Positions 7,820 through 15,740 of a stretch of DNA of 19,867 nucleotides are shown piece after piece. How positions within the stretch are numbered: the stretch's first letter is position 1; the number at the start of each line of letters is the position of its first letter. Position numbers and translations under genes: made by a program. The DNA comes from DATEGZ01 sp035279905 (GTDB lineage Bacteria; Acidobacteriota; Vicinamibacteria; Vicinamibacterales; SCN-69-37). Under the pieces are notes generated by a model. The model had not been told where the DNA came from and made no database searches. It saw only the letters and a program-made list of their open reading frames with translations. Location: assembly GCA_035279905.1 (NCBI GenBank), contig DATEGZ010000204.1, positions 1 to 19,867 on the forward strand. The letters are read 5' to 3'.

Positions 7820-7847
7820 CTGACGTCCCTGCGCCACGTGATACGAT
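7820..7847 (+). promoter_or_regulatory. Candidate promoter of the glycan operon
   Basis: In the 49-base gap before the first glycosyltransferase gene, CTGACG (7820-7825, 4 of 6 to TTGACA) is followed after 16 bases by TACGAT (7842-7847, 4 of 6 to TATAAT), preceded by TG one base upstream (7839-7840), an extended -10. Transcription would start near 7854, leaving a leader of about 12 bases before the ATG at 7866. It would give the glycan operon its own promoter in addition to read-through from the YchF-like gene. Each hexamer is imperfect, so confidence is moderate. Confidence 0.4.
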
Positions 7848-7865
7848 TTCGCCGCGATTGCGTGA

Positions 7866-8903
7866 ATGATCCGGACGATTCTCGTGTGCGAAGCGCAGGT
7901 GCCCTTCGTGCAGGGCGGGGCCGAGTTTCACGTTCGTGAGCTGGTCGGCCAGCTGCGGCGCGCCGGGTACGACACCGAGCTCGTCAGCGTTCCTTTCAAG
8001 TGGTATCCCAAGCAGGAGATTCTCGCGCACGCCGCGGCGTGGCGGCTGCTCGATCTCAGCGAGAGCAACGGACGGCCGATCGACCTGGTGATCGCGACGA
8101 AGTTTCCGACGTACTTCGTCCGTCACCCGAACAAGGTCGTCTGGCTCATTCACCAGTACCGCGCGGCGTACGAGCTCGCCGGCACGCGCTACAGCGACTT
8201 CTTCCACATCGAAGACGACGTCGCGATGCGCGAGCGGTTGATCGCGCTCGACACCGCGATGCTCGCGGAGTGCCGGCGGCGGTTCGCCAACGCGGCCAAC
8301 ACCGCCGCTCGGACCGCGCGTTACAACGGCCTCGACGTCGCGCCGCTGTACCATCCGCCGCGCCTGGCCGCCAGGCTGCGCGAGGGCGCGTCGCAGGGGT
8401 ACGTGCTGTCGGTGGGACGGCTCGAGTCGGTCAAGCGCGTCGATCTCGCGATTCGCGCGCTTGCGCACGCGCCCGCGGGCCTCTCGCTCCTCATCGCCGG
8501 CACCGGCACGCAGCGCGCCGCGCTCGAGGAGCTGACGGCGTCGCTCAACTTGTCCGACCGGGTGCGGTTTCTGGGCGAGATCAACGACGGCGATCTCATT
8601 GATCTATATGCCGGCGCGCTCGGGGTAATCTTTCCTCCGTACGATGAGGACTACGGCTACGTCACGATCGAGGCGTTTCTGGCGCACAAGCCGGTGGTCA
8701 CGACGACCGACGCCGGCGGCCCGAACGAGTTCGTGATCGACGGCGTGAACGGCTGCGTCGCCGAGGCGACGCCCGAGGCGTTGGGCGAGGCGCTCGGCCG
8801 GCTGCACGCCGATCCGCAGCGCGCCGCGGCGTGGGGACACGCCGGCTACGAGCGCGCGCGCACGATCACGTGGGAAGGCGTCATCGAGCGGCTGGTCGGA
8901 TAG
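7866..8903 (+). CDS. GT4-family glycosyltransferase
   Basis: A 345-residue GT-B-fold retaining glycosyltransferase, expected to act in the cytoplasm with a nucleotide-sugar donor; the sugar and acceptor cannot be told from sequence. The N-terminal domain begins with an acceptor-side glycine-rich motif VQGGAEFHVRELV (15-27) and contains LIHQYRAAYELAG (94-106). The C-terminal domain has GRLESVKRVDLAIRAL (184-199), LLIAGTGTQ (208-216), the E-x7-E-like donor site EDYGYVTIEAF (261-271) and GGPNEFVIDGVNG (284-296). No membrane segment or signal peptide is seen. It is the first gene of the operon, beginning 49 bases after the YchF-like gene, with no strong ribosome binding site before its ATG. The next gene begins 7 bases after it. 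Confidence 0.9.
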   Translation: MIRTILVCEAQVPFVQGGAEFHVRELVGQLRRAGYDTELVSVPFKWYPKQEILAHAAAWRLLDLSESNGRPIDLVIATKFPTYFVRHPNKVVWLIHQYRAAYELAGTRYSDFFHIEDDVAMRERLIALDTAMLAECRRRFANAANTAARTARYNGLDVAPLYHPPRLAARLREGASQGYVLSVGRLESVKRVDLAIRALAHAPAGLSLLIAGTGTQRAALEELTASLNLSDRVRFLGEINDGDLIDLYAGALGVIFPPYDEDYGYVTIEAFLAHKPVVTTTDAGGPNEFVIDGVNGCVAEATPEALGEALGRLHADPQRAAAWGHAGYERARTITWEGVIERLVG

Positions 8904-8910
8904 CGACCCG

Positions 8911-9888
8911 ATGAAGCTCATCATTCAGATCCCCTGCCTCAACGAGGCCGAGACGCTCCCGGCCACCCTGGCCGATCTGCCGGCCTCGGTGCCGGGGATC
9001 GACGTCATCGAGACGCTCATCATCGACGACGGGTCGCGCGACGACACGGTGACGGTCGCGCGCGCGCACGGCGTCACGCACGTCGTGCGCTTCCGCCGCC
9101 GCAAGGGTCTGGCGGCGGCCTTCATGGCGGGCATCGACGCGAGCCTCAAGGCGGGCGCGGACTTCATCGTCAACACCGACGCGGACAACCAGTACGCCGG
9201 CGCGGACATCGCGCGGCTGCTCGCCCCGCTCCAGAGCGGACAGGCGGACATCGTCATCGGCGATCGCAACATCCGCGATCTGCGACACATGTCGTGGTCC
9301 AAGCGGTTGCTGCAGCGCGTGGGCAGCTGGGTCGTGCGCCAAGTCTCCGGCACGCAGGTACCGGACACGACGAGCGGTTTCCGCGCGTACACGCGGCAGG
9401 CGGCGCTGCAGATGAACATCGTGTCCGAGTTCTCCTACACGCTCGAGTCGATCATCCAGGCGGGCAAGAAGAAGATGGCGATCGCGCACGTCGCCGTCGG
9501 CAGCAACGCGCGCACGCGGCCGTCGCGGCTCTTCGACAGCGTGTTTTCCTACATCAAGGCGTCGAGCGCGACGATCGTCCGTATCTACTCGATGTACGAG
9601 CCGCTGAAGGTGTTCACGTACCTCGGCTCCTTCGTGTTCCTGATCGGCCTCGCGATCGCCGGCCGGTTCGTCTACTTCTATCTCTTCACGCACGAGAGCG
9701 CCGGCAAGGTCCAGTCGTTGATCCTCGCCGCCATGCTGATGATCGTCGGCTTCCAGATCGTGCTCATCGGTCTTCTGGCCGACGTGATTTCCGGCACGCG
9801 CAAGCTGCTCGAAGATCTGCTCTACCGCGTGCGCTCGATGGAGCTGGGCGAGCGAGCCCGCCCCGAGCGCGAGGATCAGGAGCGCTGA
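8911..9888 (+). CDS. GT2 glycosyltransferase with two C-terminal membrane helices (polyprenyl-phosphate sugar synthase type)
   Basis: The 325-residue protein has an N-terminal GT-A catalytic domain and a C-terminal membrane hairpin. Motifs: PCLNEAETLP (8-17), IDDGSRDDT (38-46), a DxD-type metal site NTDADNQY (88-95), GDRN (117-120) and TSGFRAYTR (154-162). Two hydrophobic helices follow (about 235-258 and 268-292), then a charged tail. This layout is that of DPM/GtrB-like enzymes, which move a sugar from a nucleotide donor onto a polyprenyl phosphate at the cytoplasmic face of the inner membrane. The specific sugar is unknown. It lies in an operon with two GT-C enzymes that could use such lipid-linked sugars, and the next gene begins one base after its stop. 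Confidence 0.88.
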   Translation: MKLIIQIPCLNEAETLPATLADLPASVPGIDVIETLIIDDGSRDDTVTVARAHGVTHVVRFRRRKGLAAAFMAGIDASLKAGADFIVNTDADNQYAGADIARLLAPLQSGQADIVIGDRNIRDLRHMSWSKRLLQRVGSWVVRQVSGTQVPDTTSGFRAYTRQAALQMNIVSEFSYTLESIIQAGKKKMAIAHVAVGSNARTRPSRLFDSVFSYIKASSATIVRIYSMYEPLKVFTYLGSFVFLIGLAIAGRFVYFYLFTHESAGKVQSLILAAMLMIVGFQIVLIGLLADVISGTRKLLEDLLYRVRSMELGERARPEREDQER

Positions 9889-9889
9889 C

Positions 9890-10750
9890 GTGGCCGATCC
9901 CGGCGCCGTCTCGGTCGTCATCCCCGCGTGCAACGAGTCGGCGGCCATCGGCGGCGTCGTGAGCGAGCTCATCGCGGCCGCGCGCTGGCGCGAAGTGCTC
10001 GTGATCGACGACGGCTCGACGGACGAGACGGGGGCGCGCGCCGCGGAGGCCGGCGCGCGGGTCGTTCGCCATCCGTACAACAAAGGCAACGGCGCGGCGG
10101 TCAAGAGCGGGATTCGCGCCGCCACGGGCGAGTTCGTGCTCGTCCTCGACGGCGACGGCCAGCACCAGCCGGCCGACGCGCTGCGCCTCGTCGCGAAGCT
10201 CGGCGAGTACGACCTCGTCGTCGGCGCGCGATCCGACGAAACGCAGGCCGGATCGACACGGCGGTTCGGCAACCTCGTCCTCAACCGGCTCGCGAGCTTT
10301 CTGACCGAGCGGACGATTCCGGATCTCACGTCGGGGTTCCGCGCGGCGCGCCGCGACGGCCTGATGGAATTCCTGCACCTGCTGCCCAACGGCTTCTCGA
10401 CGCCGACGACGACCACGCTGGCGTTCATCAAGGCGGGCTACAGCGTCGCGTTCGAGCCGGTGCACGCGCGGGCGCGCGTCGGCACGTCGAAGATTCGTCT
10501 CTCGCGCGACGGGCCCAAGTTCCTGCTCATCATGCTTCGCGTGATGACGATCTTCAGCCCGCTGCGCGTGTTCCTGCCCGTCGCCGGCGCGTCGTTCCTG
10601 CTCGGCGCCGGCTACGCGGTGTGGACAATCGCCACGCAGCAGCACGTGACGAACTCCTCGGTCCTGCTCATCATGCTGGCCGTCATCATTTTCTTCGTGG
10701 GGCTGGTCTCCGAGCAGGTGTCCGCGTTGCGCTTCGATGGCCGCAAGTAG
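9890..10750 (+). CDS. GT2 glycosyltransferase with C-terminal membrane hairpin, DPM-like
   Basis: A 286-residue GT2 enzyme, the second of this architecture in tandem. Motifs: VIPACNESAAIGGVV (10-24), IDDGSTDET (39-47), NKGNGAAVKSGI (64-75), the metal-binding DGDGQHQPAD (87-96), GARSDE (112-117) and LTSGFRAARR (146-155). Two membrane helices are near 225-247 and 257-277. It probably charges a polyprenyl phosphate with a sugar at the inner membrane. It diverges enough from the preceding gene in its catalytic domain to suggest a different donor or acceptor rather than a recent duplication. The start is GTG at 9890, one base after the upstream stop; a downstream start would cut into the first GT2 motif. 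Its 3' end overlaps the next gene by 14 bases. Confidence 0.87.
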   Translation: MADPGAVSVVIPACNESAAIGGVVSELIAAARWREVLVIDDGSTDETGARAAEAGARVVRHPYNKGNGAAVKSGIRAATGEFVLVLDGDGQHQPADALRLVAKLGEYDLVVGARSDETQAGSTRRFGNLVLNRLASFLTERTIPDLTSGFRAARRDGLMEFLHLLPNGFSTPTTTTLAFIKAGYSVAFEPVHARARVGTSKIRLSRDGPKFLLIMLRVMTIFSPLRVFLPVAGASFLLGAGYAVWTIATQQHVTNSSVLLIMLAVIIFFVGLVSEQVSALRFDGRK

Positions 10751-11963
10751 AGCTCTGGCGATCGCGGCGGCCGCCGGGCTGCTGCTGCGGCTGGCGTTCG
10801 GACTCGGTTACTGGGTGCAGCAGCCGCTCACGCGCGACGAGCAGGAGTACCTGTCGCTCGCGCGCAGTCTGGCCGCCGGGGGCGGCTTCGCTTACGACGC
10901 CGCGCTGCTCGAACAGTCGCGCGATCAATTCGATCGCGCGCCCGGCTATCCCGCGTTTCTGGCGCTCGTCGGCGGCGGGCGGAACGTGACGAGCGAGGTG
11001 CCGGCCAGCGTCAAGATCGCGCAGTCGTGCGTCGGAGCGGCCGGCGTGCTGCTGGTGGGCTGGTTCGCCGGACAGTTCGCGAGCCAGCGCGCGGCCGCAA
11101 TCGCGGCGTGGATCGCCGCGTGTCACCCGCCGCTCGTCGCGATTTCGTCGCGCGCGTTCAGCGAGGCGCTGTTCTGGCCGATGGGATTGGCGGCGGCGGC
11201 CGTGCTTTCCGTCTCCGTGCGCCCCGCGACCGCACGCGCGACGATGCTCGCGGGCGCCGCGGGCGTCCTCGCGGCCGCAGCCGCGCTCGTGCGGCCCGCG
11301 ATGGTCGTCTTCATCGGGCTGGCGGCCGTGTGGCTCGCGTGGCGCCGGTGGCCTAAGCGCGTCGCCGCATTCGCCCTCGGCGCCGTGCTGGTCATCGCGC
11401 CGTGGACGGTACGCAACTACCTGCACGACGGGCGCGTCGTGCTGATCGCCGCCGACGGCGGCGTCAACTTCTGGATCGGCAATCATCCTCGGGCGGTCGG
11501 CGACGGCGATCTCGCGAGCAATCACGATCTGCAGATCGCCCACGCCGAGTTCCGCAAGGCGCACGCAGGCCTCTCGGAGCGCGAGCTCGAACCGATCTAC
11601 TACGGCGCCGCCTTCGACTGGATCCGCTCGAACCCCGGACGCTGGCTCGTGCTCGAGGCGACGAAGCTGTTCTTTCTCATCGTCCCCGCCGGCCCGTCGT
11701 ACAGCCTGCACTCGGCGCGGTACTACGCCGCGTCAGCGGGACCGTACCTCGTGTTGCTGCCCTTCGCGTTCATCGGATTCTGGCGGTCCACCGCCCGCCG
11801 CCGGTGGATCCCGGGCCTGTGGCTGCTTGGCGGGTCGGCCGTCGTGACCGCGCTCGTCCTCTTTCCGCACGAGCGCTATCGCATTCCCATCATCGATCCC
11901 GTGTTGATCGTCTGCGCGGCCTCGGGCCTGGCGCGCGAGCCGAAACCGGTGAGCCCCGCATGA
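10737..11963 (+). CDS. GT-C-type integral membrane glycosyltransferase (ArnT/PMT-like, GT39/GT83 superfamily)
   Basis: A 408-residue multi-pass membrane protein. An N-terminal helix (about 5-25) is followed by the first periplasmic loop with the acidic GT-C motif TRDEQEY (32-38) and RAPGYPAFLAL (67-77), both hallmark features of ArnT/PMT-like enzymes. Many hydrophobic helices follow, and after APWTVRNYLHDG a second loop carries NFWIGNHPRAVGDG. Enzymes of this fold use a polyprenyl-phosphate-linked sugar and transfer it to lipid A, a glycan or a protein on the outer face of the inner membrane. The acceptor here is unknown. The gene overlaps the preceding GT2 gene by 14 bases and the following DPM1-like gene by ATGA, in keeping with a donor-synthase plus transferase pairing. 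Confidence 0.82.
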   Translation: MAASRALAIAAAAGLLLRLAFGLGYWVQQPLTRDEQEYLSLARSLAAGGGFAYDAALLEQSRDQFDRAPGYPAFLALVGGGRNVTSEVPASVKIAQSCVGAAGVLLVGWFAGQFASQRAAAIAAWIAACHPPLVAISSRAFSEALFWPMGLAAAAVLSVSVRPATARATMLAGAAGVLAAAAALVRPAMVVFIGLAAVWLAWRRWPKRVAAFALGAVLVIAPWTVRNYLHDGRVVLIAADGGVNFWIGNHPRAVGDGDLASNHDLQIAHAEFRKAHAGLSERELEPIYYGAAFDWIRSNPGRWLVLEATKLFFLIVPAGPSYSLHSARYYAASAGPYLVLLPFAFIGFWRSTARRRWIPGLWLLGGSAVVTALVLFPHERYRIPIIDPVLIVCAASGLAREPKPVSPA

Positions 11964-12682
11964 CGCTTCTCGTCGTCCTGCCGACGTACAACGAGCGGCC
12001 CAACATCGAGCGCGTGAGCGAGGCGATCCTCCGCCATCCGTTCGCTCGCTTGCTCGTCGTCGACGACGGATCGCCGGACGGTACGGGCGACATCGCGGAC
12101 GCGCTGGCGGTGAAGTCCAACGGCCGCATGGAGGTGCTGCACCGCACCGGCGCGCGCGGCCTCGGGCGATCGTACGTCGATGGTCTGCGGCGCGCGCTCG
12201 CGACGGACGCCGACGCGATCGGCCAGATGGACGCCGACCTGTCGCACGATCCGAAATATCTGCCGGACCTGGTGGCGGCGCTCGAGGGGTGCGATCTCGC
12301 GATCGGATCGCGGTATCTGCGCGGGATCAGCGTCGTGAACTGGCCGCTGCACCGCATCGCGCTCAGCGCGTTCGCGAATCGCTACATCCGGTTCATCACG
12401 GGCCTCTCGGCGCACGATTGCACGAGCGGGTTTCGCGTATGGCGGCGCGCTGCGCTGGCGAAGATGCCGCTCGATCACGCGAAGGCCAGCGGGTACGCGT
12501 TTCTGACGGAGATGCTGTACGCCGCCGCGCGCGGCGGCTGCCGCATCGGCGAGGTGCCGATCGTGTTCGTCGAGCGCGCCGAGGGCTACTCGAAGGTCTC
12601 GGGGAACGTCCTCGTCGAGTCCTTGCTCACGCCGTGGCGGCTGGTCCTGCGCGGCGGGCGCGTGAAACGATCGACAGGCTGA
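11960..12682 (+). CDS. Polyprenol monophosphomannose (DPM1)-like GT2 glycosyltransferase
   Basis: The 240-residue protein is a compact soluble GT-A enzyme of the dolichol-phosphate mannose synthase type. It shows VVLPTYNERPNIERV (5-19), VVDDGSPDGTGDIA (33-46), GARGLGRSYVDGL (64-76), QMDADLSHDP (89-98), GSRYLRG (116-122), CTSGFRVWRR (154-163) and EGYSKVSGNV (208-217). These match the DPM1 family almost motif for motif. The usual reaction is transfer of mannose (or a related sugar) from a GDP- or UDP-donor to polyprenyl phosphate; the donor cannot be fixed from sequence. No C-terminal membrane domain is present. The ATG overlaps the stop of the GT-C gene as ATGA, so the two are probably translated together, as expected for enzyme partners. 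Confidence 0.92.
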   Translation: MTLLVVLPTYNERPNIERVSEAILRHPFARLLVVDDGSPDGTGDIADALAVKSNGRMEVLHRTGARGLGRSYVDGLRRALATDADAIGQMDADLSHDPKYLPDLVAALEGCDLAIGSRYLRGISVVNWPLHRIALSAFANRYIRFITGLSAHDCTSGFRVWRRAALAKMPLDHAKASGYAFLTEMLYAAARGGCRIGEVPIVFVERAEGYSKVSGNVLVESLLTPWRLVLRGGRVKRSTG

Positions 12683-12686
12683 GCGC

Positions 12687-13928
12687 ATGGCCGGGCGTCA
12701 CGTTGTCGTCATGGTCGCCACGTCGTACCCCCGGTTTCCGGGCGACGGCATCGGCAGCTTCATGGAGCCGATCGCCAAGGGCGTAGCCGCGCGCGGGCAC
12801 GAGGTCCACCTCGTCGCGCCGTGGCATCCGGCCATCACGCGCGGCAAAGTCGAGGACGGCGTCTACTTTCACTTCTTTCACTACGCGCCGGTGCCCGCGT
12901 TGAACGTGTTCGGGTACGCGTCGGGCTTGCGGGCGGACACCGACGTGCGCGGCGCCGCGTGGGCCGTGGCGCCGATTGCCCTGGCCGCCGGCGCGTTCAA
13001 GGCGTGGCGTGTGGCCTCGAAGAAGCGCGCCACCGTCATGCACGGCCACTGGGTCGTGCCCGGTGGCGTGATGGCGAATCTCGCTCGCGGGTCGCTGCCG
13101 CTCGTCGTCAGCGTGCACGGATCGGACGTGTATCTGGCCGAGCGGCGCGCCACGGTGCGCCGCGCGGCACATCGCGTGTTCCGGCAGGCCGCGCGCGTCA
13201 CCGCGTGCAGCGACGACCTGCGCGAGCGATCGATCGCGCTCGGCGCGGACATCACGCGCACGGAGACGGTGCCGTACGGAGTGGACAGCGCGCGATTCGC
13301 GCCCTCCGCTGACACCCGGACAGCCACGCGTCGCCACCTCGGACTCGGCGACGGCCCGATCGTCTTTGCCGCCGGCCGCCTCGTCCGCAAGAAGGGCTTC
13401 GAGTTCTTGATCGACGCGGCCGCGCGCCTGGCTGCGGAGGTGCCGGCGCTGCAGGTGCTGATCGCGGGTGACGGCGATCTCGGAAATGAGCTCTCCGCGC
13501 GCGCGCGGAACGCCGGCGCCGGTCAGATCGTCCGGTTCCTCGGCGCGCAGCCGCAGGACGAGGTCGCCCGGTTGATGGCCGCGGCCGATGTCATCGCAGT
13601 GCCGTCTATCAAAGACGACGCCGGCAACGTCGACGGCCTGCCGAACTTCGCGCTCGAAGCCATGGCGTCGGCGACTCCGATCGTCTCGACCACGGCCGGG
13701 GGCCTGGCGCAGGTGATGCGCGACGGCGTCACGGCACGCGTGGTCCACGAACGCGACGCGGCGGCGCTCGCCGGGGCGATTTCAGGGCTCCTGGCGCAAC
13801 CCGATGCGGGGCGGCGGCTCGGGGCCGCCGCGCGCGCCCGCGTCGTCCAGGATTTTGGCTGGCCGCGCGTCGCCGAGCGTTTTGAAGCGCTGTACCATGC
13901 TAGCGTTGTGGAGCAGAATGGCGGCTGA
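12687..13928 (+). CDS. GT4-family glycosyltransferase
   Basis: A 413-residue GT-B-fold retaining glycosyltransferase. The acceptor-side half has SYPRFPGDGIGSFMEPIA (13-30), HGHWVVPGGVMANLA (119-133) and VSVHGSDVYL (141-150); the donor-side half has TVPYGVDSARFAP (194-206), AAGRLVRKKGFEFLIDA (228-244), LIAGDGDL (258-265), RFLGAQPQDEVARL (283-296) and DGLPNFALEAMASATPIV (316-333), which supplies the E-x7-E-type region with Asp in place of the first Glu. The SYPRFPGD and HGSDVYL motifs are common in GT4 enzymes that build surface polysaccharides with hexose donors. No membrane segment is convincing. It lies four bases after the DPM1-like gene and overlaps the next gene by 11 bases. Confidence 0.92.
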   Translation: MAGRHVVVMVATSYPRFPGDGIGSFMEPIAKGVAARGHEVHLVAPWHPAITRGKVEDGVYFHFFHYAPVPALNVFGYASGLRADTDVRGAAWAVAPIALAAGAFKAWRVASKKRATVMHGHWVVPGGVMANLARGSLPLVVSVHGSDVYLAERRATVRRAAHRVFRQAARVTACSDDLRERSIALGADITRTETVPYGVDSARFAPSADTRTATRRHLGLGDGPIVFAAGRLVRKKGFEFLIDAAARLAAEVPALQVLIAGDGDLGNELSARARNAGAGQIVRFLGAQPQDEVARLMAAADVIAVPSIKDDAGNVDGLPNFALEAMASATPIVSTTAGGLAQVMRDGVTARVVHERDAAALAGAISGLLAQPDAGRRLGAAARARVVQDFGWPRVAERFEALYHASVVEQNGG

Positions 13929-14718
13929 CTCCCCGAAGCGCGCGGCAGGCCTGTCGATCTTCTTTCCGGCCCTCAATGACGCCGGAACGATCGCCAGTCT
14001 CGTCATCACGGCGCGCAAGACCGCCCAGAAACTGACGTCCGACTTCGAGGTCATCGTCGTCGACGACGGCAGCCGCGATGCGACGCCCGAGATCGCCGAC
14101 GAGCTCGCGCGAACCTATCCGGAGGTGAAGGTCATCCACCATCCGAAGAACCGTGGCTACGGCGGCGCGCTGCGCACGGGCTTCTCGAGCGCGGAGAAAG
14201 AGTTCATCTTCTACACCGACGGCGATGCCCAGTACGACCCGGCGGAGCTGGAGCTGCTGTGGCCGGCGATGGTCGAAGGCGTCGACCTCGTGAACGGGTA
14301 CAAGGTCAGCCGCTCCGACCCGGCGCACCGCATCGTCATCGGGCGCGTGTATCACTGGACGGTCAAGATTCTGTTCGGCTTGAAAGTGCGCGACGTGGAT
14401 TGCGACTTCCGATTGATGCGCCGCTCGATCTTCGAGCGCGTGCAGCTCGAGCGCAGCAGCGGCGTCATCTGCCTGGAGATGATGAAGAAGATCACGGACG
14501 CAGGCTTCACGATCGCGGAAGTTCCGGTGCACCATTACCATCGCGCGTTCGGCCGGTCGCAGTTCTTCAATTTCCGCCGGCTCGCGCGCACTGCGGTGGA
14601 CGTCGCGGCGCTGTGGTTTCAACTCGTCATCGTCGGCCGGCACCGGCGTGGCGAGCGCGCGTCGGGGCCGGACGCGGGACAGGGAGCCGCGGCGCGGGCC
14701 GGACGCGATCGCTCATGA
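13918..14718 (+). CDS. GT2-family glycosyltransferase, soluble variant
   Basis: A 266-residue GT-A-type enzyme with FFPALNDAGTIASLV (15-29), VIVVDDGSRDATPEIA (45-60), NRGYGGALRTGF (78-89), the metal site YTDGDAQYDP (99-108) and DVDCDFRLMRRSIFE (159-173). It resembles polyprenyl-phosphate sugar transferases, but the TSGFR motif of its three neighbours is replaced by DCDFRL, and the C-terminal membrane hairpin is missing; only one mildly hydrophobic stretch (about 225-239) precedes a basic, Gly/Ala-rich tail. I chose the ATG at 13918, which follows GGAG by about 4 bases; in-frame ATGs upstream lie inside the previous gene. It overlaps its neighbours on both sides, by 11 and 4 bases. Confidence 0.88.
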   Translation: MAADSPKRAAGLSIFFPALNDAGTIASLVITARKTAQKLTSDFEVIVVDDGSRDATPEIADELARTYPEVKVIHHPKNRGYGGALRTGFSSAEKEFIFYTDGDAQYDPAELELLWPAMVEGVDLVNGYKVSRSDPAHRIVIGRVYHWTVKILFGLKVRDVDCDFRLMRRSIFERVQLERSSGVICLEMMKKITDAGFTIAEVPVHHYHRAFGRSQFFNFRRLARTAVDVAALWFQLVIVGRHRRGERASGPDAGQGAAARAGRDRS

Positions 14719-15740
14719 ACGTCGACTACCGCGAGTTCTATCGCGGCCGTCGCGTGCTCATCACCGGCGGCCTCGGGTTCATCGGATCCAACCTCGCGCG
14801 CCGGCTCGTCGATCTCGGCGCGGACGTCCTGCTCGTCGACTCGCTCATCCCCGAGTACGGCGGCAACCTCTTCAACATCGCGGGCGTCGAGTCGCGTCTG
14901 CGCGTGAACATCGCCGACGTGCGTCAGAGCACGACGATGAACTACCTCGTCCACGATCGCGAGGTGATCTTCAACCTCGCGGGACAGGTCAGTCACATCG
15001 ACAGCATGCGCGACCCGCACACGGACCTCGAGATCAACTGCCGCAGCCAGCTCACGATTCTCGAAGCATGCCGGCAGCGCAATCCGACGACGAAGGTCGT
15101 GTTCGCCGGCACGCGCCAGATCTACGGACGTCCGGACCGGCTGCCGGTCGACGAAACGCACCTCGTGCGCCCGACCGACATCAACGGCATCAACAAGGCG
15201 GCCGGCGAGTACTACCACATGGTCTACAACAACGTGTTTGGCGTGCGCGCCTGCTCGCTGCGGCTGACCAACGTCTACGGCCCGCGCCAGCTCATCCGGC
15301 ACAACCGGCAGGGGTTCATCGGCTGGTTCATCCGCCTGGCGCTCGAGGGCAAGCAGATCGAGATCTACGGCGACGGGTCGCAGATGCGCGATTTCGTGTA
15401 CGTCGACGACGTGTCGGACGCGTTCCTGCGCGCGGGCGCGTCGGACGCGACCAACGGCGAGGCGTTCAACGTCGGCGGCACCGAGCCCATCGCCCACAGC
15501 GATCTCGTGAAGATCCTGATCGAGGCGGCCGGACGGGGCTCGTCGAAGTTCGTGCCGTGGCCCGACGAGAAGCGCCGGATCGACATCGGCTCCTTCTACT
15601 CCGACTCGACGAAGTTCACCCGCGCGACCGGCTGGACGCCGGCGGTCGACCTGCGCGAGGGCCTCGGCCGCACGCTCGCGTACTATCGCGAGCACTTCGC
15701 GAAGTACATTGCGGCGCCGGAAGGAGCCGGCGCGTCATGA
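14715..15740 (+). CDS. NAD(P)-dependent sugar-nucleotide epimerase/dehydratase (extended SDR family)
   Basis: A 341-residue extended SDR enzyme that should modify a nucleotide sugar in the cytoplasm. The Rossmann dinucleotide-binding motif GGLGFIGSN is at 18-26, NLAGQVSH at 87-94, RLTNVYGPR at 183-191, YGDGSQMRDFVYVDDV at 218-233 and NVGGTEP at 252-258. The catalytic YxxxK motif is altered: in register the sequence reads NGINK (157-161), so Asn stands at the Tyr position while K161 is kept, and the upstream Ser-rich motif reads AGTRQIYG (131-138). I recall a branch of this superfamily with the same DxNGINK pattern, so this is probably a subfamily trait rather than a broken gene. The open frame and all other motifs are intact. 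It is coupled by ATGA to genes on both sides, including the aminotransferase. Confidence 0.9.
   Translation: MNVDYREFYRGRRVLITGGLGFIGSNLARRLVDLGADVLLVDSLIPEYGGNLFNIAGVESRLRVNIADVRQSTTMNYLVHDREVIFNLAGQVSHIDSMRDPHTDLEINCRSQLTILEACRQRNPTTKVVFAGTRQIYGRPDRLPVDETHLVRPTDINGINKAAGEYYHMVYNNVFGVRACSLRLTNVYGPRQLIRHNRQGFIGWFIRLALEGKQIEIYGDGSQMRDFVYVDDVSDAFLRAGASDATNGEAFNVGGTEPIAHSDLVKILIEAAGRGSSKFVPWPDEKRRIDIGSFYSDSTKFTRATGWTPAVDLREGLGRTLAYYREHFAKYIAAPEGAGAS

Noticed and set aside
7817..7865. Terminator between the YchF-like gene and the glycan operon
   Set aside because: No stable hairpin followed by a T run is visible, so read-through remains possible.
8881..10431. 516-codon minus-strand frame opposite two GT2 genes
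   Set aside because: Composition is typical of antisense frames and there is no family motif; both plus-strand GT2 genes are complete.
8911..10750. Recent tandem duplication of the two membrane-hairpin GT2 genes
   Set aside because: They share architecture and short motifs only; lengths and most residues differ, so an old divergence or separate recruitment is more likely.
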